Assembly: GCA_030063045.1 (NCBI GenBank)
Contig: JAQSEB010000107.1
Coordinates: 558,001 to 622,000 of the forward strand
Reading direction: 5' to 3'
DNA length: 64,000 nt
Source of the DNA: Pratylenchus scribneri
Lineage: Eukaryota; Nematoda; Chromadorea; Rhabditida; Pratylenchidae
Shown here: positions 1 through 12,064 of the stretch, piece by piece
How positions within the stretch are numbered: position 1 is the stretch's first letter
Layout: the number at the start of each line of letters is the position of its first letter
Notes under the pieces: generated by a model
The model's database searches: none
Told to the model about the DNA's origin: nothing
What the model saw: only the letters and a program-made list of their open reading frames with translations
Program-made: the position numbers and the translations under genes

Positions 1-1499
1 GTAACTTTGATTGCATCCCATAAATTTATTTTGTAATAAAACAACTTAATAAAGAAATTATAATCAGGAATTCTTCAAATGAAAACTGAATTACCAAGGA
101 AATTTGCTCTTCTCCAAATTTTCTCGGTTATCAACATTTACCATCTTGGTCATAAATCCATCCTTTCTTTTTTCAGAACATTATATAATAATATGATAAA
201 GTCAGTTTAGGTTTAAGTTCAAATTTCCATTCTCATTTCCATTGAATTTGATTTTTTATTTATTCAGTATTTATTCATTTTTCCCAATAATTTTAGCGTA
301 AAATTCGATTAAATTATTTTTATGATTTGCAACCCATAAATTTATAGAATAAAATAACTAATATTATTAACATAATAGTTCATAATACTTGAAAATGTAA
401 GACGACAAAAGAAGACAAAATAAATTTGAATAAAATAAAATAAAATTGTTCAGTCAATAAAAAAATTTAAATAAATTATAAAAATTATTTTTGTAGCAAT
501 CTCAATTAAAATTTTTCCATTCTATGAAATTTAAATAGTAAATTTTAACCTTAATTTTATTTAGCCATTTTTTATATTTAACATTGCTACAATTCACAAA
601 ATCCGTTAAATTTAGATTACGATATTTTTGATAACACTTCCTATTGTATACAAATTTCTAAATTAAAATTCCAATTAAATCACATAAATATTTTTCGTTT
701 CCTAAACAATTATATTTTTATTATTTTTGCATAAGACTATGAATCGCTCAGATTTGTACTATATATATATATTTTAAGAATTAGTAACAAATAAAAAATT
801 CGATTGATCCAAAAATTAGCATAATCACCCAAAGCATAATTTTTCTTAACAATTATTTTAGTATTTGAATCGAAAATTTGTTTGAATATATTATTTTATT
901 CATTAAGATTTTTTCACTATAAACAAATTGGATTTTATCAAAATATAATTATTATTTTCGATGATGCCATCAATCAAACCATTCCCAAGAAATTTATTTT
1001 CATTTACCATCGTGTTGAAGGCCAAATTTTTTTAAAGATCACAACTTAGGAAAATTAATTTTCCCTTATAATTTTCATTGTGATCTTGCCCAATTTTACT
1101 CACAAAACAGAGGAATTTTCGTAAACAAATTACTTAATTTTTGATTTTTTTTATAAATCACATCAAAAAAAAATGAAATTGCATGGATGTTCAATATTAA
1201 CCTTTGGTTTTGAGTTGTTTTCTTCGTTTTTCCCTTACAATTTTTAAAATTAATTTTGGTTGATATAATTTTTGTATTATCATTCCACTTTCTAATCTTT
1301 TACCTTAAAACTTGACTGTTTCGGTTAGCTTTAAAAAGAAATTCGAAAAAATAATTATAACTTATCTCAATTTCACATTATCAATTATATGAAATTTTAT
1401 AAAATGTATAAAAAAATATTAAAAATAAAATTAAAAAGTAACATTTTTAAAAATCACAATAATTAAAATTTAGATTAATATTTGCATTATCAGCTAATA
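1..1499. other. A+T-rich gene-free stretch
   Basis: No open frame or exon-like island seen. It holds degenerate copies of a short dispersed module with core CCCATAAATTTATT, near 16 and 330, that recurs near 8165, 9260, 20405, 25105 and 25872. Probably old, decayed repeat DNA upstream of the small gene that starts at 1500. Confidence 0.6.
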
Positions 1500-1717
1500 A
1501 TGAAATTGCTGACATTTTACCTCCTCTTTCTGTTCGTTATATTGGCCATCATCAATTTTGCAATTGCTTGTAAATTTAAATAAAATTAATAAATTAATTT
1601 TTGAAAATTTTATTGTTTCTTTTTTTTCTTTTTAAAGGTTTGAGCAGTGATGATTGCCCACCTGGGATAAAATGCTTGTGTGGAATGTGCGCAATGCGTG
1701 GAATAGAATTTTGTTGA
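1500..1717 (+). CDS. Small secreted cysteine-rich peptide, two exons
   Basis: Seen: exon 1 (1500-1569) starts with ATG and encodes 23 residues beginning MKLLTFYLLF and ending NFAIA, a textbook signal peptide with one basic residue, a long hydrophobic core and small residues at the likely cleavage site. A 68-bp intron (1570-1637) starts GTAAAT and ends TTTTTAAAG, typical of nematodes. Exon 2 (1638-1717) stays in frame across the junction and ends with TGA at 1715. The mature part is only about 26 residues with six cysteines (starts CLSSDDC, ends FC), so three disulphides are possible. An AATAAA lies at 1836-1841. Inference: a secreted peptide of the effector, antimicrobial-like or signalling class; I do not recognise the family. 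The gene is too short to show as one open frame. The main doubt is the non-consensus AAG acceptor. Confidence 0.6.
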
Positions 1718-1835
1718 AGAATGAAGTCAAAATTGATTCATTGATGAAAAGATAAATATTTGCTTCATTTCAAATTGGATAAAAAATTGAGCATTTCTCC
1801 CTAAACTATGACTTAAAAATAGTAGCACATTCTTG

Positions 1836-1841
1836 AATAAA
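1836..1841 (+). promoter_or_regulatory. Polyadenylation signal for the 1500-1717 gene
   Basis: AATAAA about 120 bp after the TGA. The hexamer is common in such A+T-rich DNA, so its position, not its presence, is the support. Confidence 0.4.
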
Positions 1842-1857
1842 ATTGTACCCTTTGTTG

Positions 1858-2228
1858 CAAGCTCCGATCCGACTTAAGTTCGGAGCGAAAAATTTGAAAG
1901 ATCGGAGCCCGGAGCTGAAGCCGAAGCTAAAAATTTTAATGGGCAGAGCACGGAGCCGAAGCCGGAGTTAAGAATTTTGGGTAATTCCGGACTACGGTCG
2001 ATTCCTGTTTTTTTGAGAAAAATTTTCTTTTTTAGATCATTTTTAATTAAATTTTCAATATATTTTCTCTATTTTTTTTTTCACTATTTTCCATTGTTAA
2101 ATAGAAAAATTGATATATTTTTAAAGAATTTAAAAAAAAATGCAATTGAGCCAATTCTCATTATAAAAAATTTCCTGAGTCTAACTCCGGAGCCGGAGTC
2201 AAGCTGAGCCGGAATTGGAGCCGGAGCT
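1858..2228. repeat. GGAGCCGGAGC-type minisatellite blocks
   Basis: Two G+C-rich blocks (1858-1975 and 2185-2228) repeat degenerate units of GGAGC, GAAGCC and GGAGCCGGAG around an A+T-rich centre. The outer ends are roughly inverted (AGCTCCG at left, CGGAGCT at right), so this may be a short inverted-repeat element. No target duplication found. The 76-codon frame here is repeat-derived, not a gene. Confidence 0.5.
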
Positions 2229-3455
2229 ATAGAAAATTAATTTTAATTTTTTAAATTTTTAATAATTATTGCTCATGATTGTCGACCGAATATTTTTTAT
2301 TATTTTGTAAAATTAAATTAAAATTAGTAAAATGAAAACGCCCAATTTTTATGAGTTGAATTTCCATAATTTCCTTACGAATACTAGAACTTGGGCCCTG
2401 AATTGTGATCATCACACTTGGCCCAAAAGATAAACAAAAAAAATTGGCATTTACAATAAATTTATTTCTACGCTTAGGAGCATTGGTGGCACAAAAACAA
2501 AAGATGGAAAATGGCCAATTCAGATTGGACCAAGTTGCAGCACCAAAATTGAAGGAAATGGACACCGTGGTAAACAAAAATAATTTTAAAAATATTTTTT
2601 AATAAACATTTATTTTCGAATGTGCCATTGACATCTCTCATTTTTTAAAAATTAGATAAAATGCTGTTTCAAAAAAAAATTAATTTAAAAATAAAAAATA
2701 AACAATCTGAAAAATAAGAAAAAAATTTTTCTATGATTTTCTTTTCAAACAGATTTTTAATTATATTAATTTTTAATTTTTTAATTTAAATTTTTTTGAT
2801 TGTTTGCCACGAGTACTATTTATAAAAATTGAATGAAAAAGTAGATATTAAATTCCATCTTTTATGCAACAAGTTTATGGGATGCAAAATTCTGGAAAAA
2901 ATAAATTTCTTGTAATCATTTTAATAAATTTTCATTTCTTTTTAATTTTAATTTAACAAATTTTTGATTTTATATTTTCAAAAAATTTTAAAAATTTAAT
3001 AAAAAAAAAAATCTTAAATTATAAATTATATTGATGAAATTTATTAATTGAAAAAATTATTGAAAAAATCAACTTGAAACTTTTTTTATTGTTAATAAAT
3101 ATTAAAAACGAGTAAAATGAAGGAAAAAATTGAATATTCATTTTGTTATTTTAATTTGATCAGAGAAAAAGCAAAAGAATTCCTTTGAATGCTCTAATTC
3201 AAAAATTTTTATCTGATACAGAAAAATTTACATTTTTTTTTATTTGAAATTTTATCAAGACTTTTTCTCCATTGATGCAATTTTATAATCATTTTTATCA
3301 TTACCAAAATTTTATTAAAATATTTTGCCTTTATTTTATAATTTTTTTATTTTTAATCCCATAAGATTTTCTTAATAACGGAAATAAATAAATTTAAAAA
3401 ATTTCCCAATAATTAAAAAAACATCATTCCTGTCACAGAAAAATTAAAATATAAA
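2229..3455. other. A+T-rich stretch with one exon-like island
   Basis: Mostly low-complexity. From about 2490 to 2573 there is a normal-composition island between a possible acceptor (CTTAG at 2480) and a possible donor (GTAAAC at 2572). It encodes a frame including KMENGQFRLDQVAAPKLKEM. It could be an isolated or decayed exon; no family recognised. Confidence 0.3.
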
Positions 3456-4240
3456 CTAGCCCGCAAGCGGGCTCTTAAACGGCTGTTATACTGTTGCGGA
3501 ATGTTATACTGTTGAGGAATGTTACACTGTTGAGGTATATGAGGACGCATTGGAAGGCTGTCTCTAGTCCTTTTGAAAAATTTACACTATGTAATTATGC
3601 GGGTATTGCGTCGTCAATTCGCTTGGGACTCGGCTTCGCTCGCTCCGGCCGCTTCGCGGCCTCCGCTCGCTCCGCCTCGTCCCAAGCAAACCGCCGTCGA
3701 GAGCTGAGAACCGAGGGATTATATAGAAAACCGGGGGATTATGTTGGAAACCGGGGGATTATTTTGGAAACCGGGGGATTATTTGGGGAATAGGTGGATT
3801 ATTTGGGACATGCGAAGTTTTATCTATTTGATATTGCGTCGTCAATTCGCTTGGGACTCGGCTTCGCTCGCTCCGGCTGCTTCGCGGCCTCCGCGAGCTC
3901 AGCCTCGTCCCAAGCGAACCGCCGTCGTGGGGGGTTTATATGGGGAACCGAAGGATTTTATGAACATCTGAAGAATTATGTTGAAAATCGGGCGATTATG
4001 TTGAAAAACCGGTAGATTATATGGGGAATCAGAGGATTGTACGAATATCTGGAGAATTATATTGAAAATCGGGCGATTATATTGAAAAACCGGGGGATTA
4101 TTTGGGAAACCGGGGGTTTATTTGTGGAACCGGGGGTTTATTTGTGGAACCGGAGGTTTATTTGGATAACCGGAGGATTGTATGAACTTCTGGAAAATTA
4201 TATTGAAAATCGGGCGATAATATTGAAAAATCGGAGGATT
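3456..4240 (-). mobile_element. Hairpin-ended GC-rich element with CTAG terminus (Helitron-like?)
   Basis: Starts CTAG plus a perfect hairpin GCCCGCAAGCGGGC (3459-3472). Read on the minus strand this is a hairpin directly followed by CTAG and then T, reminiscent of Helitron 3' ends (hairpin then CTRR, host T). The following sequence matches, in opposite orientation, the copy ending at 38530. It contains two copies of a 92-bp GC-rich module (3608-3699, 3836-3927) whose own ends are inverted (CTTGGGAC / GTCCCAAG). The other end is not defined. No replicase or helicase frame, so non-autonomous if it is a Helitron. Confidence 0.4.
3712..4240 (+). repeat. Tandem array of ~20-bp GGGGGATTAT units
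   Basis: Degenerate repeats of GAAACCGGGGGATTATTTT and variants such as GAAAATCGGGCGATTATATT, interrupted by the second GC-rich module. Open frames of 69-99 codons across it are periodic by-products. Confidence 0.75.
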
Positions 4241-4249
4241 ATATAGTGT

Positions 4250-7200
4250 TAAAATTTTAATAAGTATCAATTTTATTCGAAGCATAAAAAATTTTTTTTA
4301 AATTTCAAAGAAATTATTTAAATGTCATAATTTTCATTCAAATTTAAGTGGGTGAAATTACTCTACCAAATTCCAAAAATTAAAATTACCACTACATTGC
4401 TTAACGATGGTTTTCAGTGAAATAATTTAGTGTCTTTTAAAAATTCTTTTATGGATAATTTTCTATGAGTTACCAAAATATTTATTAAATTAATAAATTT
4501 ATCGAGTAAATTCATTTATTTTCTAATCTTATATTTAAAAATAAACAATTTTTATTAAAATGAAAAAAAACGTATATCAATTATCACGAAAAAGAAAATT
4601 TTATTTATTTTTGCCACTCATAAAATTTTTTAAAATTACAGAATTAATAAGAGCAACATTATATACAAATTTAAATAAATCATCATGCAAGACTACATCA
4701 TTAATTTGAAAAAAAATCAAAATAATAATTTTTTTAAAATGAATCCTATATATAATTTTAGAGCTCGGAATCTGGCAAAAAATATTGAAAGCGAAACACA
4801 AATATTAAATTTTTTATAACACATAAAATTTCCATAATAAGGAAAATAAATAAATTAAAAATTTTCCGATGTTAATAAAAAGGCTCCGAATCGATCATCT
4901 AAAAATTAAATTAAAAAATGCAAACAAAAATTAAAATATAAATAAATTTAAAATTGTTACAAATAGAAATGAATAAATAATAATGTGCTATATGATTATG
5001 CCCATGCCCAAATTTGATCTTCAATTCCAGTATAAGAAGACCTTATGAGCATTGAATTTAAGAAAATTGGGGGAAATTCGAATAGCAAAAAGCAAAAACA
5101 AGAGGGGTAAAAAACAATGGACAATTTTCACTGGTTTTAGGCCGAATCTTTGCAAAATGCATTTCCATTTGATTTTTTGGGGTTAGTAAAAATTTATCTC
5201 TAAATTTTATTAATGGATTATAACAAGCAAAAAATTGGGGAAAAAATCAAATTGAAATTCGAGCCACATTTTGAAAATTTTTCTTTGAGAAAACTCACAT
5301 AAATTAATTTTGAATCTTTTTCAATAAAAATTATCTTATAATTTCCACCAGGGCCCGTATCTTAAAAAACGAGGTAATGGTAAATTTACTAGTTACCAAC
5401 TTCTTTTTACTGATAAAACGCGTATCTTAAAAATGTGGTAAATTTACCTCGAGTAGTTACCAGCAACTTTTTCCCCACATTTTAAAAAGAAGGTAACTGG
5501 TAACTTTACTAGGAGTTGCTGGTAAAATTTTAACCGCGATAGGGGGATAGGTTATCATTTTACCAGCTTCTTCTGGTAAAAGTAAACTTATTGGTAAAAA
5601 CATAAGAATGAGGTAAATTTTTTAAGATGTTGTTGTTTAATTCCCTCTAACAATTAAATATAACAAACTTTTCATATTATATATCAGATTAAATTTATCA
5701 AAATAATTTTTAAATTTTTTCAAATCCATATAATTTCCTTAATTAAGAAGATAAATAAATAAAAAATAATTTTGCAATGATTATAGATAGGACGAACATA
5801 CAAATGAACAGTAGTCCATTGAAAAATTATAATAAAAAAAATAAAAAAAAAATGCAAATAAAACTTAAATAAAAAAATATATATTTTTTTAATAAATTAA
5901 AAATAAATTCGTTATAATATTTTTGTGAAATTAAATATACTTTGAATTTTGATTGATAATGCTCACATGCACATTCAATTTTATTCAATTTCAATAATAG
6001 AATATTCCCCTATTATTGAACAATGCTTTCAGCACGAAAATTGGGTGAATTATACATAGAAAAAGTAAGAGGGAGTGCTGGACTGATTAGAGGCTGAATC
6101 TGGCAACTTTTTTCTTATATTTTAAATTAAATCATGTGTAATTATTAAAGATATGAAAATTTTAAAATTATTTTTTTTTATAAATCATAAAATTTTCCCT
6201 AGCAAAATTTTTTTATATTTATTTTTATTATTTTCATTCCTTATTTAATTTTTTTATTTTTTAATTTTTCAGCGTTTTGCTTGATTCTATAATTCTTTTT
6301 ATAATCATTAAAGTTTTAGAATTTATTTTCTTTACATTTTAGAAAATTTTATGGTTTATAAAAAATATAAAATCGAAGACAAAATCGAGCTAAATTTTGA
6401 TTATATTTCTATAACCCATAAAATTTCTTTAATTAGGAATTTAAATTGATATAAATAATTTGGAAATGATTAAAAAATTTGGTGGAAAAACGATCATTAA
6501 AAATTTAATATAAATAAAATAAAATAAAATAAAATGCAAATAACATAAATAAAAGTATTTAACTCTCAGTGCGTGACACACCCCACTTTCACAAGTGGTT
6601 GAAATTTTGCGTCTTCCATAGACGGGGAGTTTGGGACATCCCGGGTCCTTTACCCGTCCCCAAAACTCACATTCTCACTTTGCAAGAAATCGGGCTCCAA
6701 ATTAACTGCCAAAATCTCATGCCCGATGGCCAAGAATATTATAGAAATTGATATTTTTTACTCATCCGCAGAAAATGAACATGACAATGTTAATAAAATT
6801 TTGAGGTAATAGCAGGAAAACCTGCGAAAATTTTTTTGTGGAAAAACGAGGAAAATTAAGGAGGAATGGGTCGATTTGCAATTATTTGAATGTGAATTTT
6901 GAGAGTAAAATTAAGTACTAAATTTTATGCGAGTCATAAAATCCAGCAAAAATTGGGGGGAAAATGGAGAACAAAAATCGAGCCATATTTTCACCCTGTG
7001 ATCAAAGAAAAGGCACTTGAATTTGCTATGAACTGCATTTTACTTTTAAAAAAAATATGGGTAGAATGGCAAACCAACTTTAAAAATTTATTAAATTCAG
7101 CTATAGAATCTTATAAAATTTAATATTTTTCAATATTTACTTCTAAAACCATGAAATTTTTCATTAAGGACGTAAATAATAATAAAGAATTTCAAATTGA

Positions 7201-8749
7201 TTTGTAAAACAAAAAGAAGCCTTACACAGAATAATAAAAAAATTAAATTATAAAAAATGAATTTAAAAATAAAAGTATAAAATAAATGAATAAAGTAAGC
7301 AAAAATATATTGTCAAATTTTATCAAATTTTTTCTCATATCTAATGCAATTTTTCTTTTACAAATTTTAACTTTTTCGAATTTTTTTATAACCTATATAT
7401 TTTCATTAATAATGAAGTATTTTTAAAAAATTATTTACCGATTATTTAAAAAAAGCTCAGAAATATGATATGACGATAATAAAAAATTTCATTTTAAAAT
7501 AATAAATTTAAAAAATAATTAAATTATCAGGTTAACTTCTTGAAAATTCATTTATATTCTGCCTTTGGCTACATTTTATTCCCTTATATAAATTTGGTCA
7601 ACAAAATCGAATTAATTTCTATATGAAAATGATAATTGCTTACCCATATTTAAAAAATTTATTTTATACATGAAATTAATTGGACATGGAATGAAGCAAT
7701 TGAAAAGACAAAACATATAATATTGGCCATTTTTAATAGAATCGATTGTGGAATAGATTGAATAAATTTTTTTTATTTTATTCGATTTAAATATTATTTT
7801 TCACAGTTCCCGAAGGAAAATTTTTATTACGTTTCTGAATATTTTTTAATATTAATTTATTTAGCAAAAAATTTTATGAGATACAAACTAAAATTTTCAA
7901 TAGAAGAATTAATCAAATAAGGGAAAAAAGTTTTACAGAATTGTGTTGCGTTTAACAAAAATTTGTTATTTCGTCCTATGTATTTTTTTTTAAATATATT
8001 AAGCGAAAATTGCAATATTTAATAGGAATTCATTGTATAAAAATCTTCTATTAATTTTATGATAATATTAATCAACACAAAAATTTATTTAAATAAAATT
8101 TGATTTTTTAAAATTAATTATTTTATTTTGCTATTTTTAATTTAATTATTCGATTATTGGATTACATCTCATAAATTTAAGGATAAAAAATTAATATTAA
8201 AAAAAATTTGGAATTTAAAATTAGAAATGCGAAGAACTGATTTTCGATCATAAAAAATAATAAATAAAAAAAATTTTAAGCCAAACAAATGTTGCCTATC
8301 ATTGAGGAACATTTTCAAAGTCATTAGTGGAATTAAGCAAATGCTGTATAATGCAGCTGTATTTCACAGTACGGAATACGTACCATAAATTTTATTAGGA
8401 AAAAATACAATACGGAAAACAGCAAATTCCATTTTGCTGATCTCTAAAAAATTTTATGAATATTAATAGCCAAATTTAAAGATAATTTATTTTTTAAATT
8501 TTAAATAAAAATTTTAATCGCATAAATTTTTCCATTTCTAATATATTGATAATAATATAATTTTAACCCGAGAATAAAATGGTGTTCCTAACACTGCACA
8601 ATGAAAAATGAATTTTTAAAAAATTAAAATTCTTCATAATAAAATTTTGATGCATGTATGATGAGGAGGAGAAATTATTTTAATTGATTGGCCAGAGTTA
8701 TCCATCGTAAATTGTTCATTTGATTGGGGGGTGGGGGGGAGGGAATTGG
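4250..8749. other. Gene-free field of old dispersed repeats
   Basis: Repeated, decayed copies of a module with core CCATAAAATTTNCTTAATAAGGAAA lie near 4822, 5725, 6413 and 7149. A degenerate inverted-repeat relic spans about 5349-5640: its left end CAGGGCCCGTATCTTAAA is hAT-like, and the right end keeps only TTAAGAT. A normal-composition island at 6569-6751 contains RRGVWDIPGPLPVP, faintly like a cytochrome P450 N-terminal hinge, but without the expected continuation; I would not call it a gene. Nothing else coding seen. Confidence 0.5.
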
Positions 8750-8757
8750 ATGTGCAT

Positions 8758-8955
8758 CAGGGATGCATATCGTCGCCCAAAAAAATCCGATACCGATATC
8801 CGATACACGATATGGTTCCGAAAAACACGATAGCCGATATCCGATATACGATATGGCTCCAAAAAATCCGATAGCCGATATCCGATATACGATATGGCTT
8901 CAAAAATCCGATAGCCGATATACGATACCGATATACAATACGATATGCATCCCTG
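8758..8955. mobile_element. hAT-type MITE, 198 bp
   Basis: Perfect 16-bp terminal inverted repeats CAGGGATGCATATCGT / ACGATATGCATCCCTG, flanked by a perfect 8-bp target duplication ATGTGCAT (8750-8757 and 8956-8963). CAGGG ends with 8-bp duplications are the hAT signature. The interior is almost wholly about four degenerate ~46-bp units built on CCGATATCCGATATACGATATGG. No transposase, so it must be mobilised in trans. The long open frames on both strands here are repeat-derived. Confidence 0.9.
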
Positions 8956-8963
8956 ATGTGCAT

Positions 8964-10004
8964 GTGGAGAAACGAGGAATTCAATTATTGTTGAGATTAT
9001 TCTTGTTCCACCTCCAACTATTTGTTTAATTTGATTTTAATAATTTAAAATTATAAGATAAAGATCATTTTGCAATTGTGGCTTCAAAATTTTGTTTTTC
9101 TACTCCACTTTGTATGACTCATCTGCTACTTTCCTTAATTTATGTACTCTTTTCAAAAATTTTTTTATAAATTCTAATAATCACAAGAAAAATAATCCAA
9201 AAAATTAAAAATTGTTTTCTATCATTAAATTTAATTATTTCAGAAATTTTTAAATTTTATGCATCCCATAATTTATTGTATAATAGAATATTAAAAAAGG
9301 CAAAAATATATAAGAGAATTAATTTAGTTGTGGATGGGGATGCGTTCAATGTGAAATATAATATGAAATTTTAAAATATATTCAAAAATATTACAATTCC
9401 ACGAATGATTATGAACATCTTTGCGGATGATGGAAAAAAATTATTTTTATACAATTTGTTTTATACCTCTTATACATTTAAGTATCAAATATTTGTTTTA
9501 TAATTTTGATGGAGATGGAAATTTTTATGTGAAGCAATTAAAAAAAGTAAAAATTAATAAATAAAAAATCTGAATTAATAAATGATTTATTAATTTTTTT
9601 TAAATTGATTTTATTTGCTAAAGCGGAAATGTTCCATTGCAAATTTGCTCAGATTAAATTATTTAATACATCTCATAATATTTTTTCAATGTTCCAAATT
9701 TAAAAATTCAATAAAATAATTCTGTTTATAATTGAGGCTGATTTAATCCGCCACGAAAAAATATTTATATGTTGTAAACTTTTAAAATAAAAATAAAATC
9801 AAAAAATATAATTGTAAAAATTTTCATCCCATAAAATTTTCCTTATCCAATAAAATTATAAAAAATAAATTATTAATACAAAAATAAAGATGTGCCTCGA
9901 CGGTATTGCGCGATAATAAAATGATTTTACAAAAATAATTTCATGATTCTGATTCGAATTACGGAAACCTTATATACTTAGCCATTGCCTGTTTTTTCCT
10001 ACAG
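8964..10004. other. A+T-rich gene-free stretch
   Basis: Low-complexity DNA with dispersed-module copies (near 9260 and 9827). Nothing coding seen. Confidence 0.6.
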
Positions 10005-10100
10005 GTTTTCTACGATTCCGAACGATTGATCAAAAATGAGAAATTTGAATTGGAACGCCGTCGTCTTTGTGCAGTTTTTGAGGCAAACAAAGAAATGATT
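10005..10100 (+). pseudogene. Exon-like fragment, related to 18882-19043
   Basis: After a good acceptor (TTTTTTCCTACAG, ending 10004) the frame reads FYDSERLIKNEKFELERRR and on to LCAVFEANKE, then runs into A+T-rich sequence with no clear donor. The core ELERxRLC(A/T)xxEA is shared with the minus-strand island at 18882-19043, so the two are copies of one exon. An out-of-frame reading is also partly shared, so the frame is not certain. Function unknown; isolated exon or pseudogene fragment. Confidence 0.4.
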
Positions 10101-10784
10101 TTAATTAAAATAAAAAGAAATTTGTTTAAAAGAAAAATAAAGTTCATGACCAAAAATTCTACATCAATTATTCAATAAATTAAACAAATTCTTGTATTTA
10201 TATTATTTTATATTTTTTAAAAATTTCTTTTTTAGAGAAATTGGATATTCATTTCCTGCTTCTACCTTTCTTAATTCAATAATTTCCGAAAAAATTTAAT
10301 AATTTTTTATTAAAAAATATTTTATGGTTGCTAAAAATTTTCTTGAAATCTAATATTTTAGCTAAAAATAAATAAATTTCCCATTTAGCTCTTTTTCACA
10401 TTCATAATTTCTCATTTTTCCCAATAAAAATTTTTGGGACTCAAATTATCAATAGAATTTTATTGAAAATTTTAAAGAATTTAATAAATTAATGTTATAA
10501 AATTTTAAAAATTTTAAATTTTATAAATTTTTTTAATATTTTTGTTTCAGTTGTTGTTATGTTCCAATTCCAATTCATTAAAATTATCAGTGAAAATAAA
10601 TTTTTATATCAAATATTCAATTAAAATTTTATGAGAAGTAAAATTTAATAATTTTTATTTCCAAAAAATCATATTGAATCCCTTCCATTTTCAATTTTAA
10701 AAATTATTTTTTTAGTAAAGCCTATAAATATTTTTACTAAAATTTAAAAGATTTATATCAATGTTAATTTCATCTAAAAATTTA
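10101..10784. other. A+T-rich gene-free stretch
   Basis: Nothing recognisable beyond A/T-rich low complexity. Confidence 0.5.
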
Positions 10785-12064
10785 AACCAATTTGATAAAA
10801 AATTTAAAGAAATTTAATAAAATATTATAATTAATTGGCATAATATTTTTTGCCTTTTCATTTATAAATCAAAAAATGAGAACAATTATCATAATCCTAA
10901 AAAATTATTTTTTCATCGGTTTTATGGAATAATTTCTGTGTTGAAAAATATAATATCATGTGTTTGTTTTTACTGAACCTATTTTTAAACTTATTTTTTC
11001 ATTAAATTAATAATTTTTCAATCTAAAATATTTTATTGGTTGTAAAATAATTTTGAATTTCTCTAATTTGGAAGAGAACTATCCAATTAGGACAAAAGAA
11101 AATTTTTAAAAATTGTTCAATTAATTCTCTTATTAATATATAAATTTAGGTTTTAATCGTATCTATGCTAGAGGATGTTATCCTTTTAGAATCGCTCGAA
11201 CATTATTGTCTTTTTATTTAATTAAACAATATGAAATGAAAATCGCCTCAACATATATATAATTTTATTTAATTTGCTAATAAATTTTCTAAATTAATTT
11301 ATTTTAAATTTTTTTTTAAAATTATTTTAATATTTTCGTTCCGCCTTGTGTCGATGAAATTTATTTCCTTTCTAATTAGATCTGAATTATTAAATTTTTA
11401 TCCATATAAATATTTATGAGATGTAAATTTTGCAGTATTGTAACAATTGATTCAATTAATCAAGTTAATATATAATTAATTATAAATACAATAAAATTTT
11501 ACTTATTTCAATAAAGTTCAATTTTGAATAATTTGCATAAGTGAATTTCGAAATCCGCTGACCAAAGACTCTGATCGGATTATCCTAGGTATTTAGAAGG
11601 AATTGGAATGTAATTAATGATTTTTTTATTTATTAAAAAATTTTTTAATATTATAAATTTTTTCATTTTAAATATTATAAATGTTTCAGCATTTGTGTTT
11701 TTTAAATAATTAATTGATCGAACAACAGTCCAAAAAATTATAAATTTAAATTAAAATTGCTATTTATCGAAATAAATATATTTATTTGCAGGCTACTTAA
11801 TATTAATTGAATTCAAATAAATTGAATGTAGTTAACAATTTTATCTGAGTTTAACCTCGAAAACAAAAAATATTATCTTTTAAACCGAGTAGACTGACAC
11901 AATTTTTGCCAAAAAATTTCAATTATAAAATATCATTTATTTTTTAGTGTAGAAAAATGATTAGTTTAGATTTTTATTAGTATTTTATTAAAAAAGAATC
12001 ATGTCATGATATTAATCTTCAGCAATTTATAACAGGAAAATCTCAATACAATTTTAAATATAGT
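10785..12064 (+). repeat. Left arm of a 1.28-kb inverted repeat
   Basis: Reverse complement of 23728-24995 with small indels and substitutions. Landmarks include AGAGGATGTTATCCTTTTAG near 11170 (right arm near 24590) and the segment around 11550-11600 (right arm 24180-24240). Similarity stops abruptly at about 10785 and 12064. No coding potential. Either two copies of one long repeat family in opposite orientation, or an inverted segmental duplication. Confidence 0.8.

Noticed and set aside
6569..6751. Cytochrome P450 N-terminal exon
   Set aside because: RRGVWDIPGPLPVP resembles the hinge, but the expected following sequence and other P450 motifs are absent.
8724..9029. 101-codon frame with repeated SDIRYTIW-like words
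   Set aside because: Direct product of the CGATATCCGATA tandem repeat in the MITE.
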